This document shows positions 56,478-64,000 of a stretch of DNA of 64,000 bases, piece by piece. The DNA comes from Zygaena filipendulae. Its lineage: Eukaryota > Arthropoda > Insecta > Lepidoptera > Zygaenidae. Location of the stretch: positions 1,860,001-1,924,000 of the forward strand of contig OU015665.1 of the NCBI GenBank assembly GCA_907165275.2, given 5' to 3'. The notes beneath the pieces were generated by a model, which was given only the letters and a program-made list of their open reading frames with translations, did not search any database and was not told where the DNA came from. The stretch's first letter is position 1, and each line of letters starts with the position of its first letter. The position numbers and the translations under genes are program-made.

Positions 56478-56743
56478 AGATTCATTTTTTTTGTATAACA
56501 TTCCTAATCATCACAGCTGAGATATTAGGTACATAGCATTTATAGGTGTAGGTAAATTCCATTATCCATTCAACTTGTTTACGTAACAGGGCTGCACCTG
56601 CGACCAGTTAGAATAGTAAAACTATAGTTTCGTTAAGTTAGTACGACAGTTAGGTAGGTACCTACTTCAATTAAAATTATAAACTTGTTTTGTATAACGT
56701 TCATCTTATATCAATTCCAGGTTGAACGTCCCGGTCTCCCAAA
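56478..56743 (+). other. BEL 5' leader, second part
   Basis: Continuation of the BEL leader after the nested insertion; ends with CCCAAA before the ATG at 56744. Confidence 0.75.
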
Positions 56744-59700
56744 ATGCCTACAAGTAACGATGGTAAAGACTATACTAAAGTCCGCGGTAGCTACAAAGGC
56801 CAATTTACGTCATTCGCGGCGTATGTAAACAAATTGAGTGCCCAAACCTTATCACAAAATGATGCAGGGGAGTTACAGCTACGCTTGACTAGGATGAGTT
56901 CGTTATACGATCGTTACGATGAAGTGCAGTTAGCTATAGAGAGTGAAACTTCTGATATGGCCGCACAGTTAAAGGAAAGGATAGATTTTGAGTCGCTTTA
57001 CTATAAAACAATGTCCGCTGCACAGTTACTGTTAGATAGTTTTAATAAAACTAAGGAAGAGCATGAGAGTGACAAATTTTCAAGTGCTGGTACAGTTAGG
57101 GGCAAAGGTCACTCTCATATTAAGTTACCTACCATTCAATTACCCAAGTTCAACGGATCGTACGCCAACTGGCTTGAATTTCATGACACATTTTCTAGTT
57201 TAGTCCACAATAACGATGACATAAAGGAAGTCAATAAGTTTCACTATCTCAGAACTTCTCTTGAGGGTTCCGCTGCAATAGCTATCAAGTCAGTAGATTT
57301 TTCCGCCAGTAATTATTCAATCGCCTGGAGCCTCCTTTGTGATCGATTTGATAATAAAAGAATTTTAATTCAAAATCACACATCGGCATTGTTTAATTTG
57401 CCGTCGATTCACAAAGAATGTTCCTCAGCTTTAAAAAATCTGATTGACCACATAAATAAAAATTTAAATTCTTTGGAATCGTTAGGAGAGGATGTGAAAC
57501 ATTGGGACACTCTGTTAATTTATATTATTACCCAGAAATTGGATTCAAAAACGTACCGTGAGTGGGAGGAACACAAAGGGAGACTAGAGAGGGACAAGAA
57601 AATTACTTTTAATTATTTTGAAACATTTTTGCGTAATCGCGCTGATATCGTGGAGAACTTGGAACTTTCACGTCAGGCAGGTCACAGTGCAGGTACGTCT
57701 GCCCAACAACCCAAGGTCAATAATAAAATTAAGACTATGGTTTCAGTTCAGTCTTCAAACAACACCAATAATAAGTCATGTCCACGGTGTGATGGTGATC
57801 ATAAGCTCACCAATTGTTCTCAATTTCTGTCCCTTTCCAATCAAGAAAGGCTAAAGGTAGTACCTAATTATAAACTATGTTTTAACTGTTTAAGTGGTGG
57901 ACACTTTTCCAACCACTGTAAAAAACCTGCTTGCAAGATATGCAAACGCAAGCACCACACTCTTCTTCATGTTGCAGAGTATAATGTGAGGCAATCGGCG
58001 AGGAGTCAATCTCCATTAGATCAAACGGGCAACAATAATAACGTGTCATCAAATTCGGTTCCGTCGAGCTCTGCAACTGACACTTCACAAAATCGTGACG
58101 TGTCGTTATCTGTGAACTTGTCGGCAAATAAGCAAAGCAATACTGTAGACGTATTACTGTCGACAGCATTAATTAAGGTTCGTGACTCAAATGGCGAAGA
58201 GCACATCGCTCGCGCTATTCTAGACAGTGGAAGCACGTCTAGTCTAATCACGGAGCACCTTTGTAATAAGTTAAATTCACCGGTCGTAAATGTAAACAAA
58301 ACAGTAGTAGGTATAAATAACATGCCTTCAAAAATAAATAAATTATGTAGGGTGACCATGAGTTCCACGAACAACGTTTATTCTACAAACCTGCAATGTT
58401 TTGTTTTACCTGTCATAACTGATTTTGTACCCAGTGCTAAGGTAGACATTTCTAGTTTAGACATCCCTTCTGATTTCTGTTTGGCAGATCCAGATTTTCA
58501 CACGCCTGCTACCGTCGACCTTATAATTGGCGCAGACGTGTTCTGGGATATTTTGGGTACGGAACGGGTGACATTGGGTGAAGGTAGACCCATACTTTTT
58601 GAGACTCGGTTAGGTTGGGTCATTTCTGGGCCCATTAGATCAAATAACCGTAACTCACAAGTTATATGTAATTATCTCAAAGTTGAGACGTCTATTGAAA
58701 ATAATTTAATGCGCCGCATTCACGACAATCTTACTCGCTTCTGGCAATTAGAGGAAATAAATATACCTAATTCCCATTATTCCGCCGAAGAGAAGATGTG
58801 CGAAGAACACTTCGTTAAAAATACAACTAGGCTTGCGGACGGAAGATTCTATGTGAAGATTCCCCTTAAGGAATCTCCGACTCTGTTAGGTGAGTCACGT
58901 GCTAAAGCGTCTAATTGCTTTCTTTCTTTAGAGCGCCGGTTTGAGCGTCAAGAAAGATTGGCTCAACTCTATAAAGAATTTATGGCAGAGTATGAATCAA
59001 TGGGTCACATGTCTGAGTCGACATATTCGGATACATCGCAAGTGCATCATTTTATACCTCACCATGGAGTGATGCGAGAGAGCAGCACATCCACTAAATT
59101 AAGAGCTGTTTTTAACGCCAGTAACCCAACCACTACTGGTGTTAGTTATAATGATATTCAAATGGTGGGACCCACAATTCAGGACGATCTTGTAACGATT
59201 CTTCTCAGATTTAGACAACATCAATATGTCATAGCGGCTGACGTCGAGAAGATGTATCGTCAGATTAGCGTTCATCATGATTTTAGATCGCTTCAGCAAA
59301 TTTTGTGGCGTCCTCAACCATCAGATCCGCTAAAAACGTATCAGTTAAATACAGTTACGTATGGCACTGCGAGTGCACCTTATCTGGCGACTAGGTGCCT
59401 TAAGCAAATAGGCCTCGAGTGCAATGATGACCAGGTTAGGGAGGCGATCTTGCACGATTTCTACGTGGATGACCTGATCAGTGGTGGGGATAGTATTGAT
59501 CAAATTTGTCACTTGCGTGACCAAATTACCGCTGAGCTGGCGTCAGCCTGTATGCCACTGAGAAAGTGGAAGTCAAATTGTCCCCAACTAGTTCCCGAAT
59601 CAGGTCATCAATCACTTGATTTGAATGTAGGGTCTGTCGAAACTAGTAAAACTTTAGGGCTCGTCTGGAACACCGAGACTGACGAGCTTCATTTTCCCAT

Positions 59701-62044
59701 CGGATCAAATATTAAAGAGGGTCACTCAAAGCGAGATGTTTTATCGAGAGTTGCACAAATATTTGACCCATTAGGTATGCTCTCTCCGTGTGTGATATTG
59801 ATGAAGATGTTACTTCAACAGATGTGGTTGCGTAAGTTATCATGGGACGAACCATTGCCGTCGGATATAAGTGGTTCATGGAGCGATTTTCTTCAATCAT
59901 TACCTCTCCTGAATGAAATTCACATCCCCCGTCTTGTCCTGTGTTGCAATCGTCAGTGGATAGAAATTCACGTGTTTTCAGACGCATCTGAAAAGGCCTT
60001 TGGAGCTTGTCTCTATTCGCGTAGCGGCAATGAGGAAGGTAGCGTGCTTGTCAAACTTTTAATGGCAAAGAGTCGTGTGGCGCCAATTAAACACACTACC
60101 ATCCCACGTCTTGAGCTTTGTGGAGCTCTAGTTGCTGCTCGGATGTACTCCAAGGTCATAAAATCTTTACGGCTTCTTGTAAATTCAGTCACATTTTGGA
60201 CTGACTCAACCATCGTTCTTGGGTGGTTGAGAATGGCACCAAGTAAACTTCAGCCATTTGTACGAAACCGTGTTGCTGAAATCATGGACACGACTGGCAA
60301 TTCAACATGGAGGCACGTCCCTACGCTTGATAATCCTGCTGACCTGATATCACGTGGAGTTCCAATAAGCTCCCTTAATGGTTTAGACTCATGGTGGTCA
60401 GGGCCAAGTTTCTTAAGACTAGATGAGTCATTATGGCCCGCCCCAATTAAAAATATGAAGTTCGCAAACTTACCAGAAACTAAGCCAGAAGTTTCATTAA
60501 ATGTCACAATAAATGATAGTTACCCTAGTTTCATCGACTTCGATCGATTTTCGAGTTTTATTAGGCTACAACGTGTAGCTGCGTATTGTTTTAGGTTTAT
60601 AAATGCTTGCAGAGGAAACAAAAAATCATCTTTGGCTCTGTCAAACGATGAAATTAAGTCAGGTCCTAAAATAATAATAAAAATTTGTCAGTTCCAGTCC
60701 TTTCCTGAATATTCACTGCTTGCCAACGGCAAACCTCTACCAAAAAAGAATCCTTTAATTAAATTTAATGTTTTTCTTGATCAAGATAAGATCATGAGGG
60801 TTGGTGGTCGCCTAAGTAATGCAGATTACGCTTATGAAAAGAAGCATCCGATTTTGTTACAGTCCACTCATCAGTTCACTAAGCTTCTTTTCCAGTATGA
60901 ACATATCAACCTGATGCATGCAGGTCCACAGCAATTGTTATATAGTATAAGAGAGACCTACTGGCCAATAGGAGGACAACGTTTAGCTAAGTCATGCTAT
61001 AGGAAGTGTGTGCGTTGTATTCGCTTCAAGGGGCGCACCGTTGCCCCTATCATGGGCTCCCTTCCTAGAGATCGTGTTTCTCCTACTCACGGTGGCGTTT
61101 TTTCTACAGTAGGGGTAGACTATGCTGGCCCGTTACATGCCGCTAGCCGTCAAGGCAGAGGATGCCGCCTAGTTAAGGTATATATTTTAATATTCGTGTG
61201 TTTTTGCACAAAGGCTATACACCTTGAATTAGTAGGTGATTTGACTAGCAATAATTATTTGCTAGCACTGCGTAGGTTTATGTCTCGGCGTGGTAAGCCC
61301 GTAAGAATTTACTCAGATAATGGCACTTCATTCGTTGGCGCGTATAACGAGCTAAGCAAATTTTTAAAGCGTGAGTGTAGCTCACTTGAGGAGGAGGCCT
61401 CGAAAGATGGAATTACATTTAAATTTATTCCCGCGTATTCCCCACATTTCGGTGGACTTTGGGAGGCAGGTGTACGATCTACCAAGTTTCATTTACAAAG
61501 AGTGATGGGAAATTGTAATTTGACGTACGAGGAATTTAATTCCACTTTAATTCAAATAGAAGCGATTCTCAACTCGAGGCCACTCACACCTATGTCCAAC
61601 AATCCAGAGGATCTAATGCCGCTCACTCCGGGACACTTCCTGATCGGTCGGACATTCACCTCGTTACCTGCCGCCAACCACTTGGAAGACAACCCTAAGT
61701 ACCTGAACAGGTACCAGCGCGTCGAACAGTGCCGACAACACTTCTGGGTACGATGGCACAAGGAATACGTGTCTGAACTGCAGCAGCGCCAGAAATGGAA
61801 GATGAATTCGTTCTCTCTGAAGATCAACACGCTGGTGATCCTGAAGGATGACAATCTTCCACCTCTTAGATGGAAGCTAGGCAGAATAGTGGCGATATAC
61901 CCAGGGTCTGATGGCATCAGTCGAGTTGCAGATGTGAAGACTTCCAATGGCGTTGTGCGCCGTTCATTTTCGAAGATTTGTCCTCTCCTTGACCCCAATT
62001 CAGAGGTTGAAAGCAGCCCTTTCAACGCGCGGGGGCATGTTTAG
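56744..62044 (+). CDS. BEL/Pao gag-pol polyprotein
   Basis: One uninterrupted frame of 1,766 codons, as usual for BEL/Pao elements, which fuse gag and pol. In order: N-terminal gag region; a DUF1759-like segment (LPKFNGSYANWLEFHDTF, about residue 133); zinc knuckles beginning CPRCDGDHKLTNC at 346 and CFNCLSGGHFSNHC near 379; DUF1758-type aspartic protease with LDSGSTSS (D494); reverse transcriptase with YVDD at 907-910; RNase H (FSDASEKAFGACLY); integrase with H-x-H/C-x2-C zinc site (CYRKCVRC) and catalytic D1459, D1525, E1574; then a C-terminal GPY/F-like domain ending KICPLLD. All key residues are present. The stop codon lies in the 3' LTR. The protein could still be functional. Confidence 0.95.
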   Translation: MPTSNDGKDYTKVRGSYKGQFTSFAAYVNKLSAQTLSQNDAGELQLRLTRMSSLYDRYDEVQLAIESETSDMAAQLKERIDFESLYYKTMSAAQLLLDSFNKTKEEHESDKFSSAGTVRGKGHSHIKLPTIQLPKFNGSYANWLEFHDTFSSLVHNNDDIKEVNKFHYLRTSLEGSAAIAIKSVDFSASNYSIAWSLLCDRFDNKRILIQNHTSALFNLPSIHKECSSALKNLIDHINKNLNSLESLGEDVKHWDTLLIYIITQKLDSKTYREWEEHKGRLERDKKITFNYFETFLRNRADIVENLELSRQAGHSAGTSAQQPKVNNKIKTMVSVQSSNNTNNKSCPRCDGDHKLTNCSQFLSLSNQERLKVVPNYKLCFNCLSGGHFSNHCKKPACKICKRKHHTLLHVAEYNVRQSARSQSPLDQTGNNNNVSSNSVPSSSATDTSQNRDVSLSVNLSANKQSNTVDVLLSTALIKVRDSNGEEHIARAILDSGSTSSLITEHLCNKLNSPVVNVNKTVVGINNMPSKINKLCRVTMSSTNNVYSTNLQCFVLPVITDFVPSAKVDISSLDIPSDFCLADPDFHTPATVDLIIGADVFWDILGTERVTLGEGRPILFETRLGWVISGPIRSNNRNSQVICNYLKVETSIENNLMRRIHDNLTRFWQLEEINIPNSHYSAEEKMCEEHFVKNTTRLADGRFYVKIPLKESPTLLGESRAKASNCFLSLERRFERQERLAQLYKEFMAEYESMGHMSESTYSDTSQVHHFIPHHGVMRESSTSTKLRAVFNASNPTTTGVSYNDIQMVGPTIQDDLVTILLRFRQHQYVIAADVEKMYRQISVHHDFRSLQQILWRPQPSDPLKTYQLNTVTYGTASAPYLATRCLKQIGLECNDDQVREAILHDFYVDDLISGGDSIDQICHLRDQITAELASACMPLRKWKSNCPQLVPESGHQSLDLNVGSVETSKTLGLVWNTETDELHFPIGSNIKEGHSKRDVLSRVAQIFDPLGMLSPCVILMKMLLQQMWLRKLSWDEPLPSDISGSWSDFLQSLPLLNEIHIPRLVLCCNRQWIEIHVFSDASEKAFGACLYSRSGNEEGSVLVKLLMAKSRVAPIKHTTIPRLELCGALVAARMYSKVIKSLRLLVNSVTFWTDSTIVLGWLRMAPSKLQPFVRNRVAEIMDTTGNSTWRHVPTLDNPADLISRGVPISSLNGLDSWWSGPSFLRLDESLWPAPIKNMKFANLPETKPEVSLNVTINDSYPSFIDFDRFSSFIRLQRVAAYCFRFINACRGNKKSSLALSNDEIKSGPKIIIKICQFQSFPEYSLLANGKPLPKKNPLIKFNVFLDQDKIMRVGGRLSNADYAYEKKHPILLQSTHQFTKLLFQYEHINLMHAGPQQLLYSIRETYWPIGGQRLAKSCYRKCVRCIRFKGRTVAPIMGSLPRDRVSPTHGGVFSTVGVDYAGPLHAASRQGRGCRLVKVYILIFVCFCTKAIHLELVGDLTSNNYLLALRRFMSRRGKPVRIYSDNGTSFVGAYNELSKFLKRECSSLEEEASKDGITFKFIPAYSPHFGGLWEAGVRSTKFHLQRVMGNCNLTYEEFNSTLIQIEAILNSRPLTPMSNNPEDLMPLTPGHFLIGRTFTSLPAANHLEDNPKYLNRYQRVEQCRQHFWVRWHKEYVSELQQRQKWKMNSFSLKINTLVILKDDNLPPLRWKLGRIVAIYPGSDGISRVADVKTSNGVVRRSFSKICPLLDPNSEVESSPFNARGHV

Positions 62045-62293
62045 TTATAATTTAGCTTTATCAGATTTAATAATAAAATACGTTTATTTTTTGGTCATGT
62101 AAGAAGTAGACATCGTAAAGGTGCCTGTGTCCAATGTAAGAGCAATATTTAATTTGTCAACCTTACTCATAAAAGGTAGGTAGGTGGCCCTCTACTTTTT
62201 TTATTCGTGTGAATACATTATTGAACCTTACACGTTTCCTGAGTTTCATTTGCTAAGAGTCCCGAAATCCAGGCTTTACTTCATATTTATACA
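62038..62293 (+). repeat. BEL 3' LTR
   Basis: TGTTTAGTTATAATTTAG to ATACA; two differences from the 5' LTR. Confidence 0.93.
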
Positions 62294-62298
62294 GAGCT
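62294..62298. repeat. BEL target site duplication (right)
   Basis: GAGCT, see 47488-47492. Confidence 0.9.
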
Positions 62299-62550
62299 AT
62301 TGACGTCTTATCGTGCTATAAACTACCACCACGTGACATCACGCGACATTTCGACTTGATGTATCTCCGTTATTTTTTTATCACGTTAAAAAAAATGTGT
62401 CAAATAATAATAATAATAATCTTTATTTCTATAAATCATTACAATTATTAGACTTACATAATATTGTATCTATCCTACTTATATTCTATATTTTTTATTA
62501 ATCAACAAGACGGACTAAAACGAAAATTTGGTTGACAAGCCCACTGTCTA
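62299..62550 (+). repeat. MITE family 1 copy, right part, with a further small insert
   Basis: ATTGACGTCTTATCGTG ... CGACATTTCGACTTGATGTATCTCCG ... ATCAACAAGACGGACTAAAA completes the MITE begun at 47365. At about 62403-62500 it is itself interrupted by AATAATAATAATAATCTTTATTTCTATAAATC..., an inverted LINE- or SINE-type tail. Confidence 0.8.
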
Positions 62551-63766
62551 GAAATGCGAGCTCTTATTTCCAGGTTCCGGAAAAACCAAAAATATCTTGG
62601 ACACATAAAAATCACGTGAATACTATATATGTATATATGGTCACTTCTAATCACTTTAACTCCACTAATCACTAAGTTCTAATCCTAAAGTCACTTTGAC
62701 AGTTTCACTTTTCACTATTCTTCTTTTGCTAACGGTACCGCTTCGCAGCTCGCTCTCCAACTTTGACTACGCTATCGCTAGAGTCGCAACTGCAACACTA
62801 ACGAAGATTTTATAGCAATCTAATTCGCTCTTCATTTCATTCATTCATGTATACCTATATACGAGCTTCGTTAGTGACTTTAGACTAATGTGATGTAGAA
62901 TCTAGATTATCCTTTACCAAACTAAATTAACCCTTCGTGATCACACCTCCAAATGATAATATTCAAATGGTTTTTTTAAAGAAAAAAATCGAAATTTGCG
63001 AGTTTTTTTCCAATTTTTTCTTAACTAAGTATTTCTATATCTTGACAGTAAAAGAAATCCATTGGATTGGTTAGAGGTAACCTTAAATTGTAAATTATTA
63101 CCTACTGAAGCTTTGGAAAATAAAAACCTATTAATATACGTCATTATCTTTTATATTATTTCATGAAACTTTTTACAAACCAAACTTACTGGTGCGTTTG
63201 AATGAAAAGTATTATTTTATAAAAGAAATAAAGAAAGAAAGATTTGTTTAAGCAAGATGAGACACACAACACAAATGAACCTTTTCTTTCAAGTTTCTTT
63301 GTTCGTGACCCCCATCTCTCCCCCCCCCCCCCCCCCCTCTCGCTGTGCACGCGCATGATACTCTGTCACGAATAACAAACAGCGGTTGTCGCTTTAAGCA
63401 AAAAGTTTGAACGTATACGTTATTGTGCCTACTTGCATGCAAATGTCTACAGCTACTTGTTCGCACCGAACAACGACGAAAGTCACGTCACTTTTTTCAC
63501 GCATCCACGTGTGACGTGAACACGAGTAATAGACATTGATCAATTTACATTCCGCGCCGGCGCAGACTGAGAACAAAAAAAAAGCGCACCAATTATGTCC
63601 AATCACAAATCTCAAGAATTAAAAACATGCGTAGCGCAAATTGTACGTGAAAGTACTTAATATCACCGGGAAAACTATAGCGTAATTGTGGAATGAATCG
63701 ATTTAATTGGAAATCAATAAATAACAGTTCTTTTTTTTTCTTCTTTGTATTAATAATTAGATTTTG
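62551..63766. other. Non-coding stretch at right end
   Basis: No exon recognised. Repeated CACTAATCACT/AGTCACTTT phrases occur at 62640-62720. A poly(C) tract is at 63320-63337. A cluster of ACGTCAC, CACGTG and ACGTGA motifs at about 63480-63530 next to CCGCGCCGGCGCAGAC (63552-63567) might be a promoter of an unseen neighbour. Confidence 0.4.
63320..63337. repeat. Poly(C) tract
   Basis: Run of 18 C within CTCTC flanks. Confidence 0.9.
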
Positions 63767-63868
63767 CTGAAGGTCGCGGGACGGCAGTGGATGCGGGAAG
63801 CGCAGGAGCGGTCGTTGTGGCGATCCTTGGGGAAGGCCGATGTCCAGCAGTGGATGTATGTCGGCTGA
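63767..63868 (+). pseudogene. RTE-type LINE, C-terminal tail
   Basis: The plus strand reads LKVAGRQWMREAQERS then LWRSLGKADVQQWMYVG and a stop. The W-R-x-LGEAYVQQW motif closes the ORF of RTE-clade LINEs common in Lepidoptera. Everything upstream of this tail is missing, so it is a heavily 5'-truncated copy. Confidence 0.8.
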
Positions 63869-64000
63869 TTTGATAATGATGCATTTGAGCAGTTTCAAGT
63901 AAAATGAATGTATTCGAATTAGCATCGTTTTACGGTTAGGTATATGATGCAAGAGGTACATGGCAAAATTTCTTTTTAACGACACAAAAAAAATGACAGA
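63869..64000. other. Right edge
   Basis: TTTGATAATGATGCATTTGAGC probably belongs to the 3' untranslated end of the RTE copy; nothing else is seen. Confidence 0.4.

Larger units (their letters stand above)
47493..62293 (+). mobile_element. BEL/Pao LTR retrotransposon, carrying a nested errantivirus
   Basis: Two 256-bp LTRs (47493-47748 and 62038-62293) start TGTTTAG and end ATACA, flanked by the 5-bp duplication GAGCT. A primer-binding site follows the left LTR, and one long gag-pol frame (56744-62044) runs up to the right LTR. About 8.1 kb of this span is a later insertion (48392-56473 plus its duplication), leaving a BEL element of about 6.7 kb, normal for the family. The insertion sits in the untranslated leader, so coding capacity is untouched, but transcription from the 5' LTR would have to cross an opposing retroelement. 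Confidence 0.95.

Overview
This window is AT-rich nuclear DNA from an insect, most probably a moth or butterfly. It contains intron-split genes with GT/AG boundaries, no bacterial-type operons, and a dense load of dispersed repeats of lepidopteran style (copies with TAGCTG/CCGCGG ends, a tRNA-derived SINE, BEL and errantivirus LTR elements, LINE tails).

One cellular gene is visible. It lies on the minus strand from about 36.3 kb down to 5.87 kb and continues beyond the left edge of the window. It is the homologue of Drosophila forked / vertebrate espin, an ankyrin-repeat actin-bundling protein of bristles, wing scales and sensory protrusions. I could place eleven consecutive coding exons (35323-36266, 32394-32549, 16942-17125, 14717-14899, 12148-12252, 11455-11692, 9150-9332, 8519-8657, 7660-7746, 6949-7054, 5870-6092). 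Every junction has GT/AG ends and agreeing phase. Two further short, basic coding exons (25803-25891 and 19757-19878) end in the same phase as the long first exon and look like alternative first exons of shorter isoforms. The exon or exons for ankyrin repeats 1 to about 2.5 were not found in the 2.8 kb between 32549 and 35323.

The introns and the upstream flank are full of repeats. They include about nine copies of a TIR-bearing MITE family carrying TGACGTCA palindromes, many copies of a second family (TAGCTG...CCGCGG), two hairpin MITEs, a tRNA-derived SINE, and LINE fragments.

The right third (43.5-62.5 kb) is a retrotransposon landing site. First comes a 5'-truncated R1-type LINE (43537-45395, minus strand) with a poly(A) tail and a 15-bp target duplication. 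Then comes a nest: a MITE copy (47365-62550) is split by a complete BEL/Pao element (47493-62293, plus strand, 256-bp LTRs, GAGCT duplication). The BEL element is in turn split in its 5' leader by a complete errantivirus-type endogenous retrovirus (48392-56473, minus strand, 301-bp LTRs identical as read, AGGT duplication). The errantivirus keeps open gag, pol and env frames, a -1 slippery heptamer between gag and pol, and a plausible spliced env leader. The window ends with the C-terminal tail of an RTE-type LINE at 63.8 kb.

No rRNA or tRNA gene, CRISPR array or riboswitch was seen. Exon boundaries were read by eye from splice signals, phase and family similarity; no transcript data were available.
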